In this document: positions 37,095 through 45,670 of the stretch, piece after piece
How the letters are laid out: each line of letters begins with the position of its first letter
Position numbering within the stretch: position 1 is the first letter of the stretch
Assembly (NCBI RefSeq): GCF_024734075.1
Contig: NZ_CP102850.1
Location: forward strand, 2,046,001 to 2,110,000
DNA from: Gordonia mangrovi
GTDB taxonomy: Bacteria > Actinomycetota > Actinomycetes > Mycobacteriales > Mycobacteriaceae
Reading direction: 5' to 3'
Length of the DNA: 64,000 nt
Made by a program: the position numbers and the translations under genes
The notes under the pieces: model-generated
Databases searched by the model: none
Seen by the model: only the letters and a program-made list of their open reading frames with translations
Told to the model about the DNA's origin: nothing

Positions 37095-37731
37095 TCCAAC
37101 AAGAAGGGCAGCGCACAGGATGCTGCTGTTCTGCATCCTTGCCTCGATCTCGTCAACAGCCCTTGCTTGTAGCGCGGGTTCTGATGAAGAAACCACGACG
37201 TCAAGTGTTCCAAGTTCCGCGGGCATTCGGCAGACCGACGCTTCCGGCAAACCTCTACCTTTTGAGACAACGTTGGCTAAACGGTGGAATAGCTCGAATG
37301 ACGGTACCCCCTACGAGCCTTGTACGGCTGTCGACCAGACCGTTGCGGGCGAGGTAGGGATAGACCTATCCAGCACTATCGATGCTGCAGTCGTATCCGG
37401 TCAGACACTTCGAGGCTGTTCGTGGAAGTATGCAGGCGAAGAAATCGGCGGCTGGGGTGCGGATCAGGTCGTCGCCGATTTCGAAAGCCTCGAGTCCTAC
37501 AAGAAGGACAACAAGCTCTTCAATTGGCGCCCAGACATCACCCTGAACGGCAGAACCGTCGGAGTCACGTCGATGAACGATACAAACTGTTTCACGTACG
37601 TCCAGTCGTACCAGTCAGGAGTCACCACAGCGGCCTCGTACCGGACTCTTCCCGCTCCGACTTTGGACGAGGTCTGCGAGCGGGCTATCGAATTGACGAA
37701 AGCAACTATCGACAAGATCCCCAACGGCTGA
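37084..37731 (+). CDS. DUF3558-family lipoprotein
   Basis: 215-residue lipoprotein. GTG 37084 lies 8 bp after GAGGGA; GTG 37069 is an alternative. Signal LLFCILASISSTALACSAG with lipobox ALAC. The mature part has the DUF3558 pattern: an early CTAVDQTVAGEVGID, a central RGCSWKYAG, then GVTSMNDTNCFTYV and LDEVCERAIELTKATIDKIP. DUF3558 lipoproteins are mycobacterial envelope proteins of unknown function. It overlaps and is coupled to the upstream helical gene. Confidence 0.75.
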   Translation: MTGNPTRRAAHRMLLFCILASISSTALACSAGSDEETTTSSVPSSAGIRQTDASGKPLPFETTLAKRWNSSNDGTPYEPCTAVDQTVAGEVGIDLSSTIDAAVVSGQTLRGCSWKYAGEEIGGWGADQVVADFESLESYKKDNKLFNWRPDITLNGRTVGVTSMNDTNCFTYVQSYQSGVTTAASYRTLPAPTLDEVCERAIELTKATIDKIPNG

Positions 37732-37841
37732 CTCAAACCAATCGAACCGACACTCCACGATCTCGCTCGACAAGACGAGATCCGATGTGGTGGGCCACTG
37801 ACTTCACGCTGCCACGCACGCAAGCGAGGGTCAGCCACCTT

Positions 37842-37874
37842 CATGCCCTCACTTACCGAATAACTGAAGGCATG
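37842..37874. promoter_or_regulatory. Inverted repeat ahead of fic
   Basis: CATGCCCTCA and TGAAGGCATG are inverted repeats with one mismatch, ending 8 bp before the Fic start. The left arm with its next bases (ATGCCCTCACTT) is repeated at the Fic start codon itself. It is a candidate operator. Confidence 0.45.
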
Positions 37875-37882
37875 ATCGCCCC

Positions 37883-39100
37883 ATGCCCTCACTTTCCGCC
37901 GACAACCGCAGCCAGAACCCCTGGCCAGCGGTGTCCAGTGAGGTCGTCGAGTGGTCTCCGACCACTCCTGCCGACCTGCTGACCCGGGCGCAGCGCGAGC
38001 GGTACCGCGGTCCGTACCGTGCAGCTCTGGTCCCGCACATCGCCGACCTGACCCCACATGTTTCTCCGGAGACGTCTGCCCTGGTCGCCGAGGCCAGTTC
38101 GGTGATCACCCGATTCGATGCCGAACTCCGCAACGAGCTCGCACCCTTCTCCGCGATCCTTCTCCGTTCCGAATCTGCGTCGTCGTCGCAGATCGAGAAT
38201 CTGTCGTCGGGGGCCAAGCAGGTCGCGCTCGCCGAGTTGGGCAGTCGAGCGGAACGCAACGCCACCGAGATCGTCGGCAATGTCGCGGCGACGACGGCGG
38301 CCATCGAACTGGCCGACCGATTGGACACCAACGCGATCCTCGCTATGCACCGCGCCTTGATGGAGGACACGAGTCCCCAGATGGCTGGGCGGTGGCGCGA
38401 GGATCAGGTATGGATCGGCGGGACCAGCATCGGCCCCCATGATGCCGACTTCGTCGCGCCCACCCCCGCGCATGTGCCTGGTCTCATGGACGACCTCATT
38501 GCGTTTTCGCGCCGCGCCGACGTCTCACCGCTGATCCACGTCGCGGTTGCGCACGCCCAGTTCGAGACCATCCATCCGTTCCCCGATGGCAACGGGCGGA
38601 CCGGCCGCGCGCTCGTGCAGGCGATGCTGCGCGCAAGCCGGCTGACGCAGAACGTCACCGTGCCAGTGTCGGCGGGGCTGCTCGCCGACACGAACAGCTA
38701 CTTTGCCGCGTTGGATGCCTACCGGACTGGCGATCCGTCGCCAGTCGTCGAAACATTCTCGTATGCAGCGCTTTCCGCGGTGGACAACGGCCGCCGACTG
38801 GTGTCTGATCTGCGTCGCATTCGCGAGTTGTGGGGCGAACGAGTTCGTGCCCGTCGGGGATCGGGCGCCCAGAAGCTGATGGATCTCCTACTCCGGCAGC
38901 CGGTGGTGGATCGACGGGCCACCGCGGCCGCGTTGGGCATCTCCCCCGACAACGCCGGTAGGGCCATCGACCCTCTGGTCGAGGCCGGAATTCTGCGCGA
39001 GTTCACCGGATTCGCTCGCAACCGGATGTGGCAGGCAACGGAAGTCGCCGACGCGCTCGATGAGTTCGCGGCGAGGTCGGTGCGTCGTGGCCACGGATAG
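37883..39100 (+). CDS. Fic-family AMP-transferase
   Basis: 405-residue Fic protein. The catalytic Fic loop HPFPDGNGRTGRAL is intact near residue 230. The inhibitory helix motif SSSQIEN (S-x-x-x-E-N type) is near residue 97, so activity is held in check within the same chain. A winged-helix domain occupies the C-terminus (RRATAAALGISPDNAGRAID). Fic enzymes transfer AMP (sometimes other groups) to Ser/Thr/Tyr of targets; here a DNA-binding tail suggests autoregulation. The inverted repeat just upstream is a plausible operator. Confidence 0.92.
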   Translation: MPSLSADNRSQNPWPAVSSEVVEWSPTTPADLLTRAQRERYRGPYRAALVPHIADLTPHVSPETSALVAEASSVITRFDAELRNELAPFSAILLRSESASSSQIENLSSGAKQVALAELGSRAERNATEIVGNVAATTAAIELADRLDTNAILAMHRALMEDTSPQMAGRWREDQVWIGGTSIGPHDADFVAPTPAHVPGLMDDLIAFSRRADVSPLIHVAVAHAQFETIHPFPDGNGRTGRALVQAMLRASRLTQNVTVPVSAGLLADTNSYFAALDAYRTGDPSPVVETFSYAALSAVDNGRRLVSDLRRIRELWGERVRARRGSGAQKLMDLLLRQPVVDRRATAAALGISPDNAGRAIDPLVEAGILREFTGFARNRMWQATEVADALDEFAARSVRRGHG

Positions 39101-39150
39101 ATTCGCCCAACCACGCTACACCGGGTTGGCCACAGGGCCTGGACCAGAGA

Positions 39151-39213
39151 CTACACAACCAGCCGCTCGACCTGCACCAAGGCCGACTTGCCGACCAGCC
39201 ACGACCTCGTCAT
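39151..39213 (-). pseudogene. Stub of VapC (PIN) toxin
   Basis: Starting at an ATG that overlaps the antitoxin stop (ATGA), the codons MTRSWLVGKSALVQVERLVV end in TAG. They match the VapC opening (MTRYLIDKSALVRL), but the first catalytic Asp is Gly (VGKSAL) and the remaining ~110 residues are missing. A dead toxin remnant. Confidence 0.6.
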
Positions 39214-39431
39214 CGCCACGCATCTGACATCAACTCGTCATCGGCCAGATTCGCGAATCGGGAACCGAACGATCGCAGGTCGTCAACGGTCACCTCACCG
39301 GCTTCCACCTGTGCATCCTGGGCGAGCTTGCGTCGCAGATATTGCGTACGGGAGAGTCCCAACTGCGCCGCGCGCGCGTCGATCGCCGCCAGCACGTCGT
39401 CGGGCACATCCCGGATGAGAATGTCGCTCAT
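39210..39431 (-). CDS. vapB: VapB/FitA-like antitoxin, orphan
   Basis: 73 residues starting at ATG 39431: MSDILIRDVPDDVLAAIDAR, then AQLGLSRTQYLRRKLAQDA, a ribbon-helix-helix DNA-binding antitoxin. The C-terminal tail (SFGSRFANLADDELMSDAW) would wrap a PIN toxin. The overlapping toxin gene is reduced to a stub, so the antitoxin is orphaned. Confidence 0.85.
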   Translation of the reverse strand: MSDILIRDVPDDVLAAIDARAAQLGLSRTQYLRRKLAQDAQVEAGEVTVDDLRSFGSRFANLADDELMSDAWR

Positions 39432-39492
39432 GATCGCCTCCTCCACCTGATGATATCGCGCGCTATCGGAACGCCGCGCACACAATGGTGCG

Positions 39493-40149
39493 ATGAGCTC
39501 CCTCGCCGACGACGTGCTCCCACTCATCCGAACCCGCGCCGATCTGCACACCTGGCGGGCTTCCAACGCGCACGGAGCGCGCATGCAGGAAGCGGTGGCC
39601 ATGCTCCAGCAGGCCGCCGCCCACGGCGACCCCGTCGAGGTGTTCGCGGTGACCCAGAAGGCCATCGCGTCGGCGGTCACGGTGATCATGCGCGCCGACG
39701 ACTCCAGCGGCATCATGGGCGACGCCATCCGCAGCCTCCTGGAACTGCACGCGGACATGGCCGCGCCGGCGCAGGTCGCACCGGCGAAGCTGGTCGACTG
39801 GATGATCACCTTTCAGTTCCACAGTGACTGTGACTTCTTCACGATCGACCCGGTGCGCTACGCCGCAGCATTGGGCGATGTCGGGATGGCGCGCTATCGC
39901 AGGCGCATCGACGAGATCCGCGATGATCTCGGACCCGCAACCGACGATCTGCGCGACCGCTACAGTCATGCGCGAGTCATGTTGCACTACAACGACCAAC
40001 GGCTGGCCGTGCTCGACCGTGACGTCGACGCGATCATCCGGACGCATGCGCGCGACGAGCGTGCCGCGGCCTGGCTACACGACGCTGCGAAAGCCCTCGC
40101 CGAGATCGAGCAGTACGACCTCGCGATCGAGACATCCCTGAAGGTTTGA
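39493..40149 (+). pseudogene. DUF6880-like gene, 5' part (split by IS110)
   Basis: Encodes ~213 native residues from MSSLADDVLPLIRTRADLHT to AEIEQYDLAIE, all helical repeats. At 40131 the IS110-family element begins and adds only TSLKV before a stop. The sequence resumes in register at 41663 (WAQRAATRDPWHQALAAAE). The DUF6880/SWIM-associated assignment rests on the helical repeat style and on the convergent SWIM helicase gene next door. Family assignment is tentative; the split is well supported. Confidence 0.75.
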
Positions 40150-40151
40150 TG

Positions 40152-41381
40152 TCAAGCCGCGGCGGTGGTTTGGTCCTTCCATGCGGTGGCGGGGTCGTAG
40201 GGGATACCGCGGGCCAGGCAGCCATGGAGTATGCCGACGAGGCGGTTGGCGAGTTGGCGTAGCGCGGCGTTGTGGTCGACGTCTCGGGCTCGTTGTTTGC
40301 GGTAGTAGGCGCGGGCGCCGTCGTCGTGCATGAAGGCTCCGTGGGCCTGGGCCATCAGGGCGTCGACGAGTCGGTCGTTGTGGACGTAGCGGGCGGAGAC
40401 GATCCGCGATTTGCCCGACTGTTTCGTGATGGGGCTGGTGCCCGCCGCGTTGCGGCGGGCTTTGCTGTTGCGGAAACGTAACGGGTCGTCCCCGAACTCG
40501 GCGAGCACCCGGGGTCCCACGGTCGGCCCCATGCCGGGCTGGCTGAGGTAGATCTCATGGTCCGGGTGCTGGGAAAAATGGGCATCGACCTCGCCGGCGA
40601 GCTCGTCGATCTGCTCGATCACCACACCCAGCACCGCCACCGAGGCGCGCACCGAGGCCGCGTAGGCGTCGGTGACCCGATCAGGTTGGCCGAGGTGCTG
40701 TCCGCGTAGGATCTGTTGTATCTCAACAGCTTTGGTGTCTTTGTTGCGGCGACCCTTGAGGAGGGGCAGGATCTGGCTTTTGGTCAGCTTCGCCGCCCGC
40801 GCCGGGGTCGGCGCCTTGGTCAGCAAGCCCAGGATCGGCCGGCTCGTCAATTCCAGATCCAACGCCGAACACACCAGCAGGATCGCCGGGAAGTACTCGC
40901 GCAGCGCCGCACGCACCCGCAGCATGTGGCGCGTGCGTTCCCAGATCATCGTCTGATGCGCGCGGGCCACCACCTTGACCGCGTCCGCGATCTCGGAGTC
41001 CCCACCACTTTCCCGCAACTGGTGGCGACGACTCCGCAGCATCTCGGCCAGCGCATGCGCATCACCCTTGTCGCTCTTGGCGCCCGAACTGACCACGATC
41101 TCGCGGTAGCGATGGGCCTGTTTGGGATCGACTCCAAATACCCGATACCCCGCAGCGATCAACGCGTTGACCCACGGACCGCGATCGATCTCGATACACA
41201 CCAGCACCTGGTCAGGCTGATCGCCCTCGTCGAGGAAGGTCGCCGCGATCTCCCCGAACCTCTCGATCCCGGCGATCCCCTCAGGCAACCGCGCCCGCCG
41301 CAACACCTGCCCACGCTCGTCTTGAAACTCGACATCGTGGTGGTCTTCGGCCCAATCATCCCCGACGAACAACACTGCCAC
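40152..41381 (-). CDS. IS110-family transposase (DEDD recombinase)
   Basis: 409-residue recombinase. The N-terminal RuvC-like DEDD domain shows VGDDWAEDHHDVEF, CIEIDRGPWVNALI and KSDKGDAHALAEML. A coiled helical middle is followed by the Tnp20 domain (LSQPGMGPTVGPRVLAEFGD; ARRNAAGTSPITKQSGKSRI, with the conserved Ser). GTG 41381 is chosen for GGAGG at 41394-41390. It works with a bridge RNA that selects donor and target DNA. The gene appears intact. Confidence 0.93.
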   Translation of the reverse strand: MAVLFVGDDWAEDHHDVEFQDERGQVLRRARLPEGIAGIERFGEIAATFLDEGDQPDQVLVCIEIDRGPWVNALIAAGYRVFGVDPKQAHRYREIVVSSGAKSDKGDAHALAEMLRSRRHQLRESGGDSEIADAVKVVARAHQTMIWERTRHMLRVRAALREYFPAILLVCSALDLELTSRPILGLLTKAPTPARAAKLTKSQILPLLKGRRNKDTKAVEIQQILRGQHLGQPDRVTDAYAASVRASVAVLGVVIEQIDELAGEVDAHFSQHPDHEIYLSQPGMGPTVGPRVLAEFGDDPLRFRNSKARRNAAGTSPITKQSGKSRIVSARYVHNDRLVDALMAQAHGAFMHDDGARAYYRKQRARDVDHNAALRQLANRLVGILHGCLARGIPYDPATAWKDQTTAAA

Positions 41382-41429
41382 TGCCGGTGCCTCCTCACAG
41401 CTACCAAGCCGTCGATTGTTCAACACGGC

Positions 41430-41645
41430 AGCTGGCCGGAGGACCCTCGCGAACTAATGGTTCAGTGCTCACACCCCGAAACCACATCGGAGCCGGCACG
41501 ACATCCCAGCAGCAATCACACCCTCTTGGCCGACCACCAGGGGCACGGTCTCGATCCAGAACTCGCCATCAACGGTTCCGTAGGCACGAGTGCTCACCCA
41601 GCAGCAGCCACCAACACCAAGTCTGACCCAAACTCACGACCAGAC
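41430..41645 (-). ncRNA. Predicted IS110 bridge RNA
   Basis: Read on the minus strand. A 5' hairpin (GTCTG/CAGAC, 41645-41621) comes first. The target loop follows: guide GTGCCTA (41587-41581), hairpin GGAAC/GTTCT, guide GATCGAG (41556-41550), closed by GCAC/GTGC and GGG/CCC pairs. The donor loop follows: GGGATGTC (41507-41500), hairpin with GTGC/GCAC and CCGA/TCGG, then CCATTAG (41460-41454). GGGATGTC equals the IS end at 40138-40131; CCATTAG is antisense to the other end (41656-41662). Target guides fit the reconstructed site GTGCCCA-CT-CGATC with one G.U wobble. RNA ends are approximate. Confidence 0.75.
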
Positions 41646-41662
41646 CCAGTAGCTCCCATTAG

Positions 41663-42244
41663 TGGGCACAACGCGCCGCGACCCGTGATCCGTGGCATCA
41701 GGCACTCGCGGCGGCCGAGACCTGGTGCGATCTGGTCGCCACCCACCGACCCGACGACGTGCTCGCCGTCCGACTGGAGGTGTTTCGTCGGTGGCCGTCA
41801 TCGACCACCGCGGCCCGACTCCATGCGACCGCCGGCGACGAGTGGGCCGCCATGCACGACGAGGTCACCGAGACACTCGACGCACGCCCGCGGGATGCCG
41901 TCGTGTTCAGCCTCCACACACTTCACGACCCTCAGCGCGCCTGGGCGCAGGCGAACTCACTGGGCCTGACCGACAGTTCCCTGTGGTTGGACCTGATCAA
42001 GAGGTACGAGAAGATCGACCGATTAGCAGTCCTCGAGCCACTGACCGCGTTGACGCTGTCCGAACTCGAGAACGCCGGCGCCGCGCACTATCGCACAGCG
42101 GCGCGCCACCTGAAACGCATGCGGCGGTTGGCTGCGAAGACCGACCGCGCCGGCGGGGTCGACGCTTTGATCGCAGAGTTACGGCACACCCACCGCAATC
42201 GCCCCCGCATGCAGACCGAGTTCGACAAGGCCGGCCTGCCCTGA
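41663..42244 (+). pseudogene. DUF6880-like gene, 3' part
   Basis: Continuation of the gene broken at 40131: WAQRAATRDPWHQALAAAET through LIAELRHTHRNRPRMQTEFD and a stop at 42242-42244. Helical repeats throughout, such as LWLDLIKRYEKIDRLAVLEP. Together the halves give ~406 residues. It converges with the SWIM/SNF2 helicase gene, 24 bp apart. Confidence 0.75.
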
Positions 42245-42268
42245 GTGGATCGCCGCCGACCAACCGTG

Positions 42269-45200
42269 TCACTGCCCACCCAGCAACTCCCGGATGTCCT
42301 CGGCGCTGATGGCCGACCCGAACAGATCGCCGTCGTCGATCACGGCACTGAACAGTTCGCGTTTGCGATCCTGTAGCGCAACCACTTTCTCCTCGATCGT
42401 GCCCGCCGACACGAGTCGGTAGACGGTGACCGGCCGGGTCTGCCCGATCCGGTGGGCTCGGTCGACGGCTTGGGCTTCGGTCGCCGGATTCCACCAGGGA
42501 TCGCACACGAAGCAGTAGTCGGCCTCGGTCAGGTTGAGCCCGAATCCGCCGGCCTTGAGGCTGATCAGGAAGACCTTCGTCTTGCCGCTGGTGAACTTCT
42601 TGACCGCGGTTGCCCGCTGCGCCGACCGCATCGACCCGTCGAGATAGCTGTAGCCGATGCCGATCTCGTCCAGGCGTTGTGCGATGAGGGTGAGGAAGCT
42701 GGTGAACTGGCTGAACACCAGCGCCGAATGTCCTTCGTCGATCAGCTCGGGAATCTGCTCGGCGAGGAAATCGATCTTGGCCGAGTCCACCTTCGCGTGC
42801 TTGTCGTCGACCAGACCAGCGTGCAAACTCAGTTGCCGCAACATGGTCAGGGACCGGAAGATCTCGAACCGGTTCTCGTCGTAGTCGCGTAACAGCCCCA
42901 ACACCTTCTGGCGTTCCCGGGTCAGGCGCGTCTGATAGATCTTGTCGTGCTTGGCGGTCAGGTCCACCGACAGCACCTGCTCTTGTTTCGCCGGCAGATC
43001 GCTGGCCACTTGATCCTTGGTGCGGCGCAACATGACCGGGCGGATACGTCGACGCAGCACCGCCAGTCGGTCGGGTTCGGTGCCGCTCTCGATCGGTTTG
43101 CGGAAATACTCGGTGAACACCTTGGGCGACGGGAACAGCCCGGGTGCCGTCAATGACAGCAGGCTCCACAGCTCCATCAGGTTGTTCTCCATCGGCGTGC
43201 CGGTGATCGCGAGTTTGATCTCCGCGGTCAGCCTCCGCGCGCACTGATGGCCTTTGGCGTTGTGGTTCTTCACGAACTGCGCCTCATCGAAGATCACGCC
43301 GGTCCACTCGATGGCGCCGATCTCATCGAAGTCCAACCGCATCAACGCATACGAGGTGATCACGATCTGACTGTCGCCGATCTGCTCGGCCAGTGGGGCG
43401 CCCGCCCGGGCGCTGGTCGCCGTCACCGTCGCCACCGCGAGTCCCGGGACAAAGCGTTCTGCCTCAGCCGCCCAGTTGGAGATCACGCTCGTCGGTGCCA
43501 CCACCAGGAAGCGTCCGTCGGGTTTCTCCTCGATCGCCGTCGCGATGACGGCCAGCGTCTGGACGGTCTTGCCCAGACCCATGTCGTCGGCGAGGATGCC
43601 GCCGATCCGGTTGTGCCACAGGAAGTACAGCCAGTCGAGGCCGGCGGTCTGATAGTCGCGCAACTGCGCTTTGAGGCCGGCCGGCGGCGGACAGGGTTGT
43701 GGTGGTTGCGCCGACGCCAACTGTTTCAGCCGCTCATGCCACTGCGTCAACTCCCGGTCGACCACACCGAGCGCGAGGAGTTCCTCCCACAGTGTGGCGT
43801 TGTAGGTGTCGCCCCGGACGCGGCCGTTCTCGATCTCGCCCAACGCCTTCGCCTCGGCGACGAGTTCGGCGATCCGCGCGAGTTCCGGTGAGTCCAGCGG
43901 AAAGTAGACGCCACTCGGCAGCAGCATGTGCGTGGCTCCGTGGGACAACTCGCGCAGCACGTCGGTCAGCGGCACCTCGGTGCCGTCGATGTTCACCGTG
44001 ATGGCCAGGCCGAACCAGTCGTTGTCCCGACTGCCGTCGGCGGCGATGTCGATGCGCGGAAACTCCTGTGCGGGACGATAGTCCGGCGCGTCGCCGACGA
44101 TCTCCACCTGCACACCATGGTCGCGCAGGTCCGGCACCACCTCGACGCACAGTCGCGCCGTCTCCACCGCGGTGTACCGGTAGGGGCGGGCCAGCAGCGT
44201 CGACTCGGATCGAGCGATGGCCGCGTCCCTGGTGGAATCGAGCGCGTCCGCCGTCAGGCCGACGTCCTCACCCAGCCGATGCGCTTGCCGAATATGCGGG
44301 AGGGCCTGGGTGCGCCAACTCCCGCAGAGTCGGGCCGCCGATTCGAGTTGGGGCCGGATCTGCTTCCAGGCCTCCGCTTCAGCCTGCCTGTCACGCACCC
44401 CGGCAGACTTGTCGACCTCGAAGCTGCGCTGTCGGCCGTTCACCTCGTACCCGACCGTCCAGGTGGTCACCGCGCGGCGGGAGTCGTCGACCCGGACGGT
44501 CAACGTCAGCGCGGGTCCCGAAACCTCCGGCGCGATCAACGCGTCATCGTCCACGTCGACCGCCATCGACGCACTCAGACCGGGCAAGAGGTCGGTGGAG
44601 AAGTCCTCGGCGTCGTCGTCGGGAACCGTGATGCTCCCGAGCGAAAGGAGTTCCCGGAACGCATCCATCGAGGCCGGCGCCTGGAACGGTCCGAGATACA
44701 GGGTGTCGCCCTCGCGGTTGTAGAAGCCGTGCGGGTTCGGTTCACCGAAGAGTCCGACGGGCGAGCCGTCCCACTCGTAGCCGTCCATCTGCAGCCAGGG
44801 CCCGACGGTCAGGCCGTCGTCGCCGCGGGTGATCCGCAACGACGCGCGACAGCCGGCGGCGAGCGCGACGCTCGATGCACCGGTCGACTTGTGTGCGAGC
44901 AGCACCACCCCGGCGTCGACTGCGGCGACCAGCAGGTCCCAGATCTCCGGGGGCGTCTCGTCGAGGTCCAGCACCTGACCCCTGGGGTAGGGATTGACGG
45001 TGTGGGCCGCGTCGGCGATCGCTCGGACCCGCGCCAGATGCGTGGGATGAAAGTGCTCCGGCGGGTGATCTTTGGTGACCCGGTAGTAGTCCTCCCGGTA
45101 GTTGGGGCGGATGGACTGCCAGGTCAAGCCGGTCCGCACCCACGACCCGGTCTTGCTGGGCGACACCAGCCGCAGCGTCGGTGAGGTCAGTTCGTCGCGA

Positions 45201-45643
45201 CGACTGCCCTGCGCCTCGACGAGAATCCCGATCGGAGCCGTACCGCGGCGGGTGGGTGCCGCGTCCCCGGCGGCGACGAGTTCGCCGAGCAGCGCTCGCC
45301 ACTGCGGGGTCGATGGCGTGGTACCAGCTGCGGGAACGCCCTGACGGCTCGCCAGCAGCAGCACGGCCACCGCGTGCTTGCAGTCGATCTCGACAGGACA
45401 CGTGCAGAAGGCCTCCACAAGTATTCGCTCCGCGTCGCCGACGTCGTCGAACTCGATCTCGACGTCGTAGACATTGGCGTCCGACCCTGCGCAGCACGCC
45501 AGCAGGCGCAAGCCGCCACCCGACCAGCGGACGTCGGCCACGCGGCCTTGTTTCGCGTATGCGGCCCCGCGGCTGACGGTACCCGCGTCGAACTCGTCTC
45601 TGAGCTCGGCCTCGGTGTAGGCGAGCGGTAGGAATCTGGCCAC
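42269..45643 (-). CDS. SWIM zinc-finger SNF2-type helicase
   Basis: 1124-residue protein. The N-terminal SWIM zinc finger is CTCPVEIDCKH near residue 85. The C-terminal SNF2 motor contains GGILADDMGLGKTVQTLAVI (Walker A), VIFDEAQFVKN (DEAQ box), ITGTPMENNLMELWS, VFSQFTSFLTLIAQRLDEIG and VDRAHRIGQTRPVTVYRLVS. Complete motor, GTG start at 45643. Such proteins remodel or translocate on DNA; their role in actinobacteria is not settled. The convergent DUF6880-like gene may be a partner, now disrupted. Confidence 0.93.
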   Translation of the reverse strand: MARFLPLAYTEAELRDEFDAGTVSRGAAYAKQGRVADVRWSGGGLRLLACCAGSDANVYDVEIEFDDVGDAERILVEAFCTCPVEIDCKHAVAVLLLASRQGVPAAGTTPSTPQWRALLGELVAAGDAAPTRRGTAPIGILVEAQGSRRDELTSPTLRLVSPSKTGSWVRTGLTWQSIRPNYREDYYRVTKDHPPEHFHPTHLARVRAIADAAHTVNPYPRGQVLDLDETPPEIWDLLVAAVDAGVVLLAHKSTGASSVALAAGCRASLRITRGDDGLTVGPWLQMDGYEWDGSPVGLFGEPNPHGFYNREGDTLYLGPFQAPASMDAFRELLSLGSITVPDDDAEDFSTDLLPGLSASMAVDVDDDALIAPEVSGPALTLTVRVDDSRRAVTTWTVGYEVNGRQRSFEVDKSAGVRDRQAEAEAWKQIRPQLESAARLCGSWRTQALPHIRQAHRLGEDVGLTADALDSTRDAAIARSESTLLARPYRYTAVETARLCVEVVPDLRDHGVQVEIVGDAPDYRPAQEFPRIDIAADGSRDNDWFGLAITVNIDGTEVPLTDVLRELSHGATHMLLPSGVYFPLDSPELARIAELVAEAKALGEIENGRVRGDTYNATLWEELLALGVVDRELTQWHERLKQLASAQPPQPCPPPAGLKAQLRDYQTAGLDWLYFLWHNRIGGILADDMGLGKTVQTLAVIATAIEEKPDGRFLVVAPTSVISNWAAEAERFVPGLAVATVTATSARAGAPLAEQIGDSQIVITSYALMRLDFDEIGAIEWTGVIFDEAQFVKNHNAKGHQCARRLTAEIKLAITGTPMENNLMELWSLLSLTAPGLFPSPKVFTEYFRKPIESGTEPDRLAVLRRRIRPVMLRRTKDQVASDLPAKQEQVLSVDLTAKHDKIYQTRLTRERQKVLGLLRDYDENRFEIFRSLTMLRQLSLHAGLVDDKHAKVDSAKIDFLAEQIPELIDEGHSALVFSQFTSFLTLIAQRLDEIGIGYSYLDGSMRSAQRATAVKKFTSGKTKVFLISLKAGGFGLNLTEADYCFVCDPWWNPATEAQAVDRAHRIGQTRPVTVYRLVSAGTIEEKVVALQDRKRELFSAVIDDGDLFGSAISAEDIRELLGGQ

Positions 45644-45670
45644 CCGTCGAGGCTAGACCGAGGTGACGGA

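Larger units (their letters stand above)
40130..41662 (-). mobile_element. IS110-family insertion sequence
   Basis: Insertion of ~1.53 kb into the DUF6880-like gene. Joining host DNA at 40131 to 41663 restores the frame (AIE|WAQRAA). Both junctions carry AG on this strand, i.e. CT on the transposase strand, the core dinucleotide known for IS110-family recombination. There are no long terminal inverted repeats, as expected. The transposase is on the minus strand, with 20 bp after its stop and a 279-bp noncoding region before its start. Confidence 0.9.

Noticed and set aside
41541-41556. GTGCCC three bases from GATCGAG as the bridge-RNA target guide pair
   Set aside because: Order is reversed and spacing leaves no room for the hairpin; GTGCCC instead pairs with GCAC upstream as the closing stem, and GTGCCTA at 41581-41587 is the better left guide.
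40716-41969. 417-codon plus-strand frame across the IS110 element
   Set aside because: Antisense to the transposase and crosses the IS boundary, so it cannot be an ancestral gene.
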